This document shows positions 33,191-40,449 of a DNA stretch of 49,361 nucleotides, piece after piece; the stretch's first letter is position 1, and every line of letters begins with the position of its first letter. Location: positions 1-49,361 of the forward strand of contig NZ_FOXQ01000019.1 of the NCBI RefSeq assembly GCF_900115755.1. Direction: 5' to 3'. A program made the position numbers and the translations under genes. The DNA comes from Parafilimonas terrae (GTDB taxonomy: Bacteria; Bacteroidota; Bacteroidia; Chitinophagales; Chitinophagaceae). Under the pieces are notes generated by a model. That model did not search any database, was not told where the DNA came from, and saw only the letters and a list, made by a program, of their open reading frames with translations.

Positions 33191-35746
33191 TCATTCTTCC
33201 AACTGGTTTTGCATTTTCCTTATCCTGTCTTCAAACCTTTCTGATGAAAGGTTATAACGGCTTAATCCATCCACAATAATAGGGAAGGAGAGCGGTGTGA
33301 AACGTTGCGGAAATTTTAAAATGATCTCATTCTGCTGAATCCTTTCCAAAGCTGTGCGCAAACGCACTTCTTCCATTTGCTGTTCAAACACTTCATGATA
33401 AGCCTGTCTCAGTAAAATATTATTCGGGTCATATTCACTGAATACCTTAAACAACAATGATGCAGACGCCTGCAAATGTTTCGCTTTCTTTGGCTCGCCG
33501 GGATAACCTGTAAAAATTAATCCGCCAATAACAGCTATATCGCGAAATTTTCTCGAAGCCATTTCAACAGAATTTACGCTGCGCTGAATATCGGCTATCA
33601 GATCATTTGTGGTAAACAATTCACGCACATTGGTATCATCCACAGGCACCGGCTGATCGCTTAATAATTCAAAGCCATAATCATTCATGGCAATGGAAAA
33701 AGTAATAGGCGTTATCTGGCTTATTCTCCAGGCGAGAATAGAACTCATGGCTTCATGAATCTGCCTGCCTTCAAAAGGATAAACCAATAAGTGAAAGCCA
33801 TCTTTACTTTCAATTTGTTCAATAAGCAACTCGTCACTCTGCGGAATATGCGATAGCTGTTGCTGCAGTTTAAACAAAGGCTGCAATGCTTTCAGTTCAG
33901 GTGAATCAGGCTTTAATGCTTTGTTGAAAGTGCGGCGTAATATCATCCCAAGATTAGCGGTTAAACTCATGCGGCCGCCCATCCAGCTTGGAATAATAGA
34001 TTTTTTTTTGGATGATTTTTTTACATGCGCCGTCATTTCTTTTATCATTACCAGTTCAAGGTTTCGGCCTGCAAAAGTGAATGCATCACCAGGTTCGAGG
34101 CGGCTTAAAAACCATTCTTCTATCATGCCGATATAACTGCCATTCATCATACGCACTTTCATCATGGCATCGCTCACAATGGTGCCTATCTGCATGCGGT
34201 GCCGCATGGCTATGCGCCGGTTTCTGATGCGATAAAGGCCTTTCTCATCAATCTCCACTTTTTTATATTCATCATAATTTTCCAATGCCCTGCCGCCACC
34301 TGTTATCTGCTGTAATATTTCATTCCATTCTTCAACAGTAATATCTCTAAAACAATAAGTGCTTTTTATTTCTTCAAAAATTTCTTCCTGCTTAAAACCT
34401 TCGCCAATAGCCAGCGTGCATAAGTATTGCATGAGCACATCAAAGCATAACAACATGGGTTGCCGGCTTTCAATAACCTGTTCATGAATAGCTGATTTTA
34501 ATGCTGCCGCTTCCACCAGTTCAAGTGAATGTGTGGGCAGAAAATATACTTTACTTATGTCGCCCGGTGCATGGCCGCTTCTGCCGGCGCGTTGTAAAAA
34601 ACGGGCAACACCTTTTGGCGAGCCGACTTGTATCACCGTATCAACAGGGCGAAAATCAACACCCAGATCAAGGCTGGCCGTGCATACAACCGCTTTTAAT
34701 TTTTGTGCATGCAAAGCTTCTTCCACCCAAACCCTTAACTCATGTTCAATACTGCCGTGATGCAATGCAATAACACCTGCAAACTGTGGTGCAATTGTAA
34801 GCAAAGTTTGATACCACAATTCACTCATACTTCTCGTATTGATAAAGATGAGTGTGGTATTGCTTTGTTCAACAATAGGAACAACTTTCTCCGCCAGCTT
34901 AATACCAAGATGGCCTGCCCAGGGGTATTTTTCAATTTCATCAGGGAGAACTGAAATTACTTCGATGCGTTTATCCATGCGGGCCTTAACTACAACCTCC
35001 CCTCCAACTCCATTCCTATAGAGGGGAGAGCTTAAGCTCGACAGCAACACCTCACGCGCCTCATCAAGATTACCAATGGTTGCGCTGATGCCCCAAACAG
35101 AAGCTGTGAACTGTGTGCTATGAGCTGCGGGTTTCTGCCGCTTAACCCCAGCCGGTTTTTCCTCGCTTGCAGCTTGCAGCTTGCAGCTTACAGCTAAAAT
35201 CCTGCTTATCGCCAATTCCACCTGCACACCGCGTTTGCTGCCAAGCAGTTCATGCCATTCGTCAACAGCTATTATATGTAGGGATTTAAAGAAATTGGGA
35301 TAGTTTTTTTGTGCGAGGAGCAACATTAAACTTTCAGGCGTGATAATTAAAACTTCGGGCATATTGCGGGTTTGCCTTTGCCGTTCGTTTATATCGGTAT
35401 CGCCGTTGCGGATACCAGTTTGCCATTGCATGCCTAATTCCTGCACTACATCTTCCATGGCACGGCCAATGTCTTTTGCCAATGCGCGCAATGGTGTTAT
35501 CCACAATAATTGTAAGCCGCTATTTTTTTCTTTTTGATAAGTCTCGGGATTATTGTTGATGAACTGTATAAGGCTGCCAAGAAAAACAGAAAAGGTTTTA
35601 CCGCAACCGGTAGGTGCATTTACCAAACCGCTTTTATTATTAATGATATGCTGCCATGTTTCTTCCTGGAAACGGAATGCCTGCATATTCCTGGACGCAA
35701 GCCATTGCTGAATAACGGAATAACCTTTAGTGTTTTTAAGTTTCAA
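33191..35746 (-). CDS. Lhr-like DEXH-box DNA helicase (ligase-associated type)
   Basis: 851 residues. The Walker A motif NAPTGCGKT (43-51), DEWH (162-165), and SATIG (221-225) are intact. The second RecA domain (STTLIFINTRSMSELWYQ and QRAGRSGHAPG) is followed by winged-helix and Lhr-core C-terminal regions, as in the Bacteroidota ligase-associated DNA damage response helicases. The usual ligase, exonuclease and phosphoesterase partners are not adjacent. No ATG fits the N-terminus: the frame opens at TTG 35746, and the next Met is residue 21. Two segments, residues about 185-216 and 236-253, interrupt conserved helicase sequence and are encoded by palindromic or heptamer repeats inserted in frame. 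Confidence 0.9.
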   Translation of the reverse strand: MKLKNTKGYSVIQQWLASRNMQAFRFQEETWQHIINNKSGLVNAPTGCGKTFSVFLGSLIQFINNNPETYQKEKNSGLQLLWITPLRALAKDIGRAMEDVVQELGMQWQTGIRNGDTDINERQRQTRNMPEVLIITPESLMLLLAQKNYPNFFKSLHIIAVDEWHELLGSKRGVQVELAISRILAVSCKLQAASEEKPAGVKRQKPAAHSTQFTASVWGISATIGNLDEAREVLLSSLSSPLYRNGVGGEVVVKARMDKRIEVISVLPDEIEKYPWAGHLGIKLAEKVVPIVEQSNTTLIFINTRSMSELWYQTLLTIAPQFAGVIALHHGSIEHELRVWVEEALHAQKLKAVVCTASLDLGVDFRPVDTVIQVGSPKGVARFLQRAGRSGHAPGDISKVYFLPTHSLELVEAAALKSAIHEQVIESRQPMLLCFDVLMQYLCTLAIGEGFKQEEIFEEIKSTYCFRDITVEEWNEILQQITGGGRALENYDEYKKVEIDEKGLYRIRNRRIAMRHRMQIGTIVSDAMMKVRMMNGSYIGMIEEWFLSRLEPGDAFTFAGRNLELVMIKEMTAHVKKSSKKKSIIPSWMGGRMSLTANLGMILRRTFNKALKPDSPELKALQPLFKLQQQLSHIPQSDELLIEQIESKDGFHLLVYPFEGRQIHEAMSSILAWRISQITPITFSIAMNDYGFELLSDQPVPVDDTNVRELFTTNDLIADIQRSVNSVEMASRKFRDIAVIGGLIFTGYPGEPKKAKHLQASASLLFKVFSEYDPNNILLRQAYHEVFEQQMEEVRLRTALERIQQNEIILKFPQRFTPLSFPIIVDGLSRYNLSSERFEDRIRKMQNQLEE
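34988..35041. repeat. In-frame palindromic insert inside the helicase
   Basis: CTCCCCTC and GAGGGGAG arms flank an approximately 16-base loop. It encodes about SLSSPLYRNGVGGEVVV (residues 236-253), between conserved helicase segments. GGGGAG/CTCCCC palindromes of this type are a common dispersed repeat look in Bacteroidota genomes; no second copy was found in this window. Confidence 0.5.
35099..35194. repeat. In-frame heptamer-repeat insert inside the helicase
   Basis: One end is AGCTGTG-AACTGTG-TGCTATG-AGCTGCG. The other end, 35165-35195, is made of GCTTGCA-type heptamers (AGCTTGC three times, then AGCTTAC). Because AGCT is self-complementary, the two ends form an imperfect inverted repeat. 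It encodes residues about 185-216 (VSCKLQAASEEKPAGVKRQK and onward), low-complexity and unlike helicase sequence. Confidence 0.65.
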
Positions 35747-35774
35747 GTGCGGCTGATTAATAAACCAATTGTTG

Positions 35775-35814
35775 AAGTGAGTGGCACAACCCTGCCTGCG
35801 TTCAGGCAGGGAAG
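35775..35814. repeat. CCCTGCC palindromic dispersed repeat, copy 2
   Basis: On the minus strand CTTCCCTGCCTGAAC, CGCAGGCAGGGTTG and CACTCACTT occur in the same order as in 2115-2162. The palindrome CCTGCCTG-AACG-CAGGCAGG is nearly perfect. It lies 29-68 bases upstream of the helicase TTG start, in its presumed promoter region. Confidence 0.65.
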
Positions 35815-35848
35815 TTAAATAGCATTACAACAGCCGGTCATCAAAAAA

Positions 35849-36691
35849 TTAATTCTCTACTAATTCTTCAACAGCGATATTCAAAAAGTTAGGAAGTATA
35901 TGGCTGTATGTCCATAGAATTTTATCAGGATCGTTCAGGTGCTCGATCATGCTTTGCCATTTAGGCTCACCATGATTTTTAATAACCGTTTCTTTTCTTT
36001 CAGGCGTATGCAAATGTACCGTCATGCCAACGGCGTCAGCTTCGGGATGAAATTGCGTGCCGATAAAATAATCATTAAAACGGATAGCCATGATAGCCCT
36101 TTCGAATTGCGGTACATGCGGCCGTTCTTTTTCAATGGCCAATATTTTAGCACCCATTTCTTTCAGCCGGTTATGATTGGCTTGAATAACCTGGTAATCG
36201 CGGCTGTCAACTGCATAAAAAGGGTCTTTCATGCCGGCAAAGACCATTTCGTTGGCGCCATCAGGCGTCATGTGAACAGGGAATGTGCCGAATGAAGTTG
36301 AATTACGTTCGCAAACATTCCCCACTTTAAAATGCCTGCATGCAAGCTGGAAGCTATGGCAAATAAAGAACACATGCTTTTTGGGATAGTTAGCAAAATC
36401 GTTATTCCAGTTATTTACCTGCTCAATCCAATGCATAAATTTTTTGTCCCATTCAAGACCGGCGGTATCTGTCGGCGAGCCGGGGCCACCGCTTGAAATG
36501 TATGCATCATAAGAAAGATCGGGCAGTTCAAGCTTCAGCCTCACATCAAAGATATCAAGCTGAACATCTTTATTATTTTTTAAAGCCCATTCATCCACGA
36601 TCTGCTGCAAACAGCGCATGCCCTGGTTGGCAGCACCTTCATAAAGATCGAGGATTGCTATTTTAATTTTTTTATTATTTGTTTGATTCAT
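35849..36691 (-). CDS. Class I glutamine amidotransferase-like protein
   Basis: Start at ATG 36691, 280 residues; the open frame extends three codons upstream from a TTG. The fold is that of the GuaA-type amidotransferase. AYISSGGPGSPTD (near 65-77) forms the oxyanion region, FFICHSFQLACRHF carries the likely nucleophile Cys in place of the usual GICLGHQ, and IGTQFHPEAD supplies the His-Glu pair. No synthase domain follows, so it may act as a stand-alone hydrolase such as a gamma-glutamyl hydrolase or GMP synthase-like GATase. Physiological role unknown. It is on the same strand as, and upstream of, the helicase. Confidence 0.8.
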   Translation of the reverse strand: MNQTNNKKIKIAILDLYEGAANQGMRCLQQIVDEWALKNNKDVQLDIFDVRLKLELPDLSYDAYISSGGPGSPTDTAGLEWDKKFMHWIEQVNNWNNDFANYPKKHVFFICHSFQLACRHFKVGNVCERNSTSFGTFPVHMTPDGANEMVFAGMKDPFYAVDSRDYQVIQANHNRLKEMGAKILAIEKERPHVPQFERAIMAIRFNDYFIGTQFHPEADAVGMTVHLHTPERKETVIKNHGEPKWQSMIEHLNDPDKILWTYSHILPNFLNIAVEELVEN

Positions 36692-36851
36692 CGGCTGCAA
36701 AATTACAAAATTTTGGCAGGGTGGTTAAGCAGCAATTTTCAACATTAACTTATAGGGTTAAGATTAAATATTACGTTGTATTTTAAGCTATTTCTTTTAA
36801 TACCAGCAAGATTTTCAAAACTTCCCGGAATTGTCGGGGTTTAATAATTTA

Positions 36852-36892
36852 TAAGCCACAGATGCACAGATTATCTGTGCATCTGTGGCTTA
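36852..36892. repeat. CACAGATGCACAGAT inverted repeat, copy 2
   Basis: Perfect 20-bp arms, TAAGCCACAGATGCACAGAT and its complement, around a single T at 36872. It lies between the divergent amidotransferase and AraC-Ogt genes. Shares its core arm with 9075-9141. Confidence 0.85.
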
Positions 36893-36966
36893 AATAAAAT
36901 CCATTTTACCGAATGAATTATTCATAATAAAACTTAGCAGGTTTCGGATTTTATAACAACAAAATC

Positions 36967-37854
36967 ATGCGGATTTTTGCGTTACAAAACTTAAATGAAA
37001 TGGAAACGCAGGCAAGCATTAATTATAAACGTATAGCGGAAGCTATTGATTATATCCAGCAAAATTTCAGGAAGCAACCAAACCTTGATGAAGTTGCTGA
37101 AAAGATACATGTAAGCCCTTCGCATTTTCAGCGGTTATTTACGGAATGGGCAGGCACAAGCCCTAAAAAATTCCTGCAATACATTAGCGTGGAGCATGCT
37201 AAAAAAACGCTGGCAGATGGCCGCACAACACTGTTTGATGCAACGTTTGAAACGGGGCTTTCAAGCACCAGCCGGTTGCATGATTTGTTTGTAAACATTG
37301 AAGGAATGACGCCTGCCGAATATAAAAATGGTGGTAAAAATCTTTTTATCAATTACAGCTTTGCCGAGAGCCCTTTTGGCAGCCTGATTGTTGCCTCCAC
37401 TTCAAAAGGCATCTGTTACATGGCTTTTGAAGACGATGAAGAAAAAGCTATCAATAATCTTAAAAATAAATTCCCCAATGCTGCTTTTCAAAGAAAGCTT
37501 GATTTATTGCAGCAGAATGCTTTATTCATTTTTCAAAACGACTGGAACAGGCTAAATGAAATTAAGCTGCATTTGAAGGGAACCGGCTTTCAGTTAAAAG
37601 TATGGGAAAGCCTGTTGAAAATACCGATGGGAAAACTGTCAACGTACAAAAATATCGCTGAACAAATAGGTAATCCCAAAGCATCAAGAGCAGTGGGAAC
37701 AGCTATCGGTAATAATCCCGTAGCATATCTTATTCCTTGTCATCGTGTTATTCAGTCAGCAGGAAATTTTGGCGGTTATATGTGGGGGCCAGCAAGAAAG
37801 GCGGCCATCATAGGTTGGGAAGGCGCAAAAGCAAATAAGGAATGCAATGATTAA
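36967..37854 (+). CDS. AraC-type HTH fused to O6-methylguanine-DNA methyltransferase (Ada-like, no zinc domain)
   Basis: 295 residues from ATG 36967; a start at ATG 37000 (METQASIN) would also fit. Residues 20-120 are an AraC-type double HTH (LDEVAEKIHVSPSHFQRLF, then MTPAEY). The rest is the methyltransferase: a ribonuclease-like N-terminal part, then GTGFQLKVWESLLKIPMG and the active-site motif PCHRVIQ with methyl-acceptor C258. The N-terminal Ada phosphotriester domain is missing. That domain occurs as a separate gene overlapping this one by 8 bases. Together they correspond to a split Ada response. The palindrome at 36852-36892 is upstream. Confidence 0.92.
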   Translation: MRIFALQNLNEMETQASINYKRIAEAIDYIQQNFRKQPNLDEVAEKIHVSPSHFQRLFTEWAGTSPKKFLQYISVEHAKKTLADGRTTLFDATFETGLSSTSRLHDLFVNIEGMTPAEYKNGGKNLFINYSFAESPFGSLIVASTSKGICYMAFEDDEEKAINNLKNKFPNAAFQRKLDLLQQNALFIFQNDWNRLNEIKLHLKGTGFQLKVWESLLKIPMGKLSTYKNIAEQIGNPKASRAVGTAIGNNPVAYLIPCHRVIQSAGNFGGYMWGPARKAAIIGWEGAKANKECND

Positions 37855-38092
37855 GCATGATGAAATAGCCGCCATTGATTTGCGAAATAAGATCATGAAG
37901 CAGGAGATTGCATTTGCAGGAAATAGAAAGCTGAAAATATATGGCAAATTAAGTTGTGCTTCAGGTAAAAGAATGAAGCGGGAAAACAGGGTTTTCTTTA
38001 CCGGCGAAAAAGAAGCGCTTGCGCTCAATTACAGGCCCTGCGGGCATTGTATGAAAATTGAATATAAAAAATGGAAGAATAAAACTGCTTGA
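37847..38092 (+). CDS. Stand-alone Ada-type zinc-binding domain protein lacking the acceptor Cys
   Basis: 81 residues matching the Ada N-terminal metal-binding domain: KRMKRENRVFFTGEKEA and YRPCGHCM are hallmark segments. Three of the four zinc cysteines are there: C37, C65 and C68, equivalent to Ada Cys42, Cys69 and Cys72. The position of the methyl-accepting Cys38 is Gly here (IYGKLSC, G33). It therefore cannot repair phosphotriesters in the usual way and may bind DNA or zinc in a different role. It overlaps the AraC-Ogt gene by 8 bases, so the two are coupled. Confidence 0.8.
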   Translation: MIKHDEIAAIDLRNKIMKQEIAFAGNRKLKIYGKLSCASGKRMKRENRVFFTGEKEALALNYRPCGHCMKIEYKKWKNKTA

Positions 38093-38384
38093 GAATATTG
38101 CCATAAACACACCATTGGTTGCATAGCTTAGAAGCCCTATAAAAACATACATCATCTTTTCAGAAACATGTCTTACAGTAATAATAATTTGTAATTATTC
38201 TTATAAATATTGCATAAGATTAAGTTTCATTGTTATGTGATAAAAAGAAAATCACTGCCTGTTGAGGTTATTACATTTTACTGCCATTTTTATTGATCAA
38301 AACGTTGTTTTATATTGGTATTTACAACAAACAATATAGCTTGTGAAGATGCCCGAAACAGGCTGTAATATTTTATTTGTTGCT
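38093..38384. other. Intergenic stretch before greA
   Basis: About 290 AT-rich bases without a convincing open frame on either strand and without a strong hairpin. It ends at the greA promoter. Confidence 0.5.
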
Positions 38385-38415
38385 TTTGTTTAACAGGTTA
38401 TTTTTACTATATTTG
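38385..38415 (+). promoter_or_regulatory. greA promoter (-33 TTTG and -7 TATATTTG)
   Basis: TTTG at 38385-38388 and TATATTTG at 38408-38415 are separated by 19 bases, the textbook Bacteroidota arrangement. Predicted transcription start is about 38421. Confidence 0.75.
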
Positions 38416-38420
38416 TAATA

Positions 38421-38459
38421 TGCAACGCTGCATGTATTTGTGGCGTTGTATTTTTTTTT
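38421..38459 (+). terminator. Terminator-like hairpin at the 5' end of the greA transcript
   Basis: TGCAACGC (38421-38428) pairs with GCGTTGTA (38443-38450) with one G-U pair and a 14-base loop, then nine T (38451-38459). It sits at the predicted +1 and 22 bases before the greA ATG, so it can act as a transcription attenuator. Confidence 0.7.
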
Positions 38460-38480
38460 ACTCGTTTAAAACCAGATATT

Positions 38481-38954
38481 ATGAGTGACACTATGTACGT
38501 TTCAAAAGAAGCGTTTGAAAAAATGCGGCAGGAATTGCAACACATGAAATCTGTTGAAAGGCCTGCAGCTTCACGTGCCATTGCCGAAGCAAGAGAAAAG
38601 GGCGATTTGAAAGAGAACGCTGAATATGATTCAGCTAAAGAAGCCCAGGGGATTCTGGAAGCTAAGATTGCATTGCTTGAAGGCCAGATTGCCAATTCAA
38701 GAATTGTAGATGCAAGTGAAATTGACACCAGCAAGGTTTCTATTTTAACCAAGGTAACCATCACCAATGTCGCTTCCAAGAAAACGGTTACTTACCAGAT
38801 TGTTGGTGAAAAAGAGGCCGATCTTAAAGCCAATAAAATCTCTGTTTCATCACCCATAGGCCAGGGGTTGCTGGGTAAGCAAAAAGGTGAAGTGGCTGAG
38901 GTAAAAGCGCCAACAGGTATCCTGAAATTTAAAATTGAAGAAATAGCTATTTAA
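38481..38954 (+). CDS. greA: Transcript cleavage factor GreA
   Basis: 157 residues, full length. It binds the RNA polymerase secondary channel and stimulates cleavage of backtracked RNA. The N-terminal coiled-coil tip carries the conserved acidic pair in GDLKENAEYDSAKEAQG (residues 48-64; the D and E next to the tip). The C-terminal FKBP-like domain includes SPIGQGLLGKQKGEVAEVKAP. The leader has a near-perfect promoter and a terminator-like hairpin. A strong terminator lies 19 bases after the stop. Confidence 0.96.
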   Translation: MSDTMYVSKEAFEKMRQELQHMKSVERPAASRAIAEAREKGDLKENAEYDSAKEAQGILEAKIALLEGQIANSRIVDASEIDTSKVSILTKVTITNVASKKTVTYQIVGEKEADLKANKISVSSPIGQGLLGKQKGEVAEVKAPTGILKFKIEEIAI

Positions 38955-38973
38955 TTTTTTTTGCTTATACTTT

Positions 38974-39003
38974 AAAGCTGCGCACATTGCGCAGCTTTTT
39001 TAT
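38974..39003 (+). terminator. Intrinsic terminator after greA
   Basis: AAAGCTGCGC, loop ACATT, GCGCAGCTTT, then T-rich sequence. Confidence 0.88.
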
Positions 39004-39027
39004 TTTTGATGTGTTTAAAATATTTTT

Positions 39028-39420
39028 ATGAGCATATTTTCAAAAATTATTGCCGGCGAAATTCCTTCTTATAAAATTGCAGAAGATGATAAATTTTATG
39101 CATTTCTCGACATTTTCCCTCTTGTGCCTGGCCACACGCTGGTGATACCAAAAATTGAAGTGGATAAGATTTATGATTTAAGTGATGATTATCTGCAGTC
39201 AATACTTGTGTTTGCAAAGCCTATAGCAAAAGCTATAGAAGCATCTTTTGCCTGCAAGCGTTGCGGTATGGCCGTTGTTGGCCTTGAAGTGCCGCATGCG
39301 CACCTGCATCTTGTGCCTATTAATACTATGGATGACCTGAATTTTACAAGAGGTAAATTAAAGCTTACCGAAGATGAATTAAAAGAAGCGCAGCAGAAAA
39401 TTTTGGAGAAACTGAAATAA
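39028..39420 (+). CDS. HIT-family (histidine triad) nucleotide-binding protein
   Basis: 130 residues, typical HIT size. The triad motif VPHAHLHLVP (H90, H92, H94) is near the middle to C-terminal part, and the N-terminal SIFSKIIAGEIPSYKIAEDDKFYAFLDIFPLVPGH block is characteristic. Such proteins hydrolyse nucleoside phosphoramidates or dinucleotide polyphosphates in the cytosol. The central triad is complete, so it is likely active. It follows greA after the terminator. No partner gene is evident. Confidence 0.9.
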   Translation: MSIFSKIIAGEIPSYKIAEDDKFYAFLDIFPLVPGHTLVIPKIEVDKIYDLSDDYLQSILVFAKPIAKAIEASFACKRCGMAVVGLEVPHAHLHLVPINTMDDLNFTRGKLKLTEDELKEAQQKILEKLK

Positions 39421-39582
39421 GAGAAGGAATTTGGAAGATAACAAAGCGACTGGCAGCAGAATTTAAAAGCATTGCCACCATTTGATATTAGTTTGGTATT
39501 ATGCTGCTTGAGTTACTGGTTAGCCATTTATCCATCCTGTGTTTGATAAACGCCAGACATGGCAGATGATAATATTTGCAAC

Positions 39583-40125
39583 TCAACTATTCTTAATTGA
39601 AGGTGCCTTCACATTCTTTATGTTATGCATACAATACCCAAGATGTTGCAGAAGTTTATGGGCATATTCAAGTTGAATTTCGGAAGGTTCTGTGTGTTGT
39701 GGTACTATTTTTTCAGCAAAAACAATGCTTTTGTTATAAGCGATGCTGCAGTAAGCAAAAACTTCATTGGTTTTTTCCACCGGCGCTGCATAACCGGTAA
39801 TGCTTAAACCCCAATTACTCCTGAATAGTGTGCAAACATGCATGGCCATTTCATTGGCAACATTTTGAGAGATGCAATCGCAGGCCGCAGCATGAACCGG
39901 CTCAACCAATAAATGCCTGCATTTCTGTCCCAAATTATAAGCAGTTATTCCACCCTGGTAAAAACAACTTGCGTCTTTAATGGTGCCAAAAGCCAGTTGC
40001 AGCAGGCCTGATGTTACACTCTCAGCTACTGCAATTGTTTCATTATTTTTAAGCAGATAATTTTTTAACGGTTCAAGCAATTCTTTTTTAAATGCTTTAT
40101 AAAAAGCGCTTTGTTGTTCGGCCAT
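39583..40125 (-). CDS. CinA C-terminal domain (PncC-like) nicotinamide-nucleotide amidase homologue, divergent
   Basis: 180 residues; the stand-alone CinA C-terminal domain that deamidates NMN in pyridine nucleotide recycling. The family motif AESCTGG is here AESVTSG (residues 33-39), retaining Glu and Thr/Ser. YQGGITAYNLGQK and LSITGYAAP (for the usual ALTGIAGP) are recognisable though changed. Because the active-site surroundings vary, enzymatic activity should be confirmed. It is isolated from nadE-like or recA genes and transcribed on its own. Confidence 0.75.
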   Translation of the reverse strand: MAEQQSAFYKAFKKELLEPLKNYLLKNNETIAVAESVTSGLLQLAFGTIKDASCFYQGGITAYNLGQKCRHLLVEPVHAAACDCISQNVANEMAMHVCTLFRSNWGLSITGYAAPVEKTNEVFAYCSIAYNKSIVFAEKIVPQHTEPSEIQLEYAHKLLQHLGYCMHNIKNVKAPSIKNS

Positions 40126-40449
40126 TGAAAATAATTTTAATTATAATGGCGAATTAAATCAAAGTATATGCCTTAAGTAAAAGCGTACTTGCAGAACGGT
40201 TATTTATATTGATCTTTTGCTGTTTAATTTTGGGCTGAATATTTTTTATAGAAGATTTGCCACACTTATTTTTATCGTGCACCTCCGTCAATTTTTTAAT
40301 ATTATCTGCGCTGCAAAAAATTACCCATACCTCTTTCAATATTGTATCATCAGTTATGCTGTTCAAAGTTTTTACTGGCACAATATCTGGAACTGAAACA
40401 TCATAACATTTTAAAAGAAATGATGCAAACAACAGCAAAAAAAAGTAAC
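40126..40449. other. Intergenic stretch before the YghA-like gene
   Basis: Contains only a low-confidence minus-strand open frame (40154-40438, 94 codons from a TTG, no ATG, product rich in Lys, Asn and Ile). It overlaps the leader of the plus-strand dehydrogenase and shows no recognisable family. No hairpins stood out. Confidence 0.4.

Noticed and set aside
36852-36892. Palindrome considered as a CRISPR repeat.
   Set aside because: Only one copy at this site, no array or spacers, and its sister copy is 28 kb away with a different loop.
40154-40438. 94-codon minus-strand open frame.
   Set aside because: No ATG, only TTG; it overlaps the leader of a well-supported plus-strand gene, and the product has no recognisable family. 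Could still be real but evidence is too weak for a gene call.
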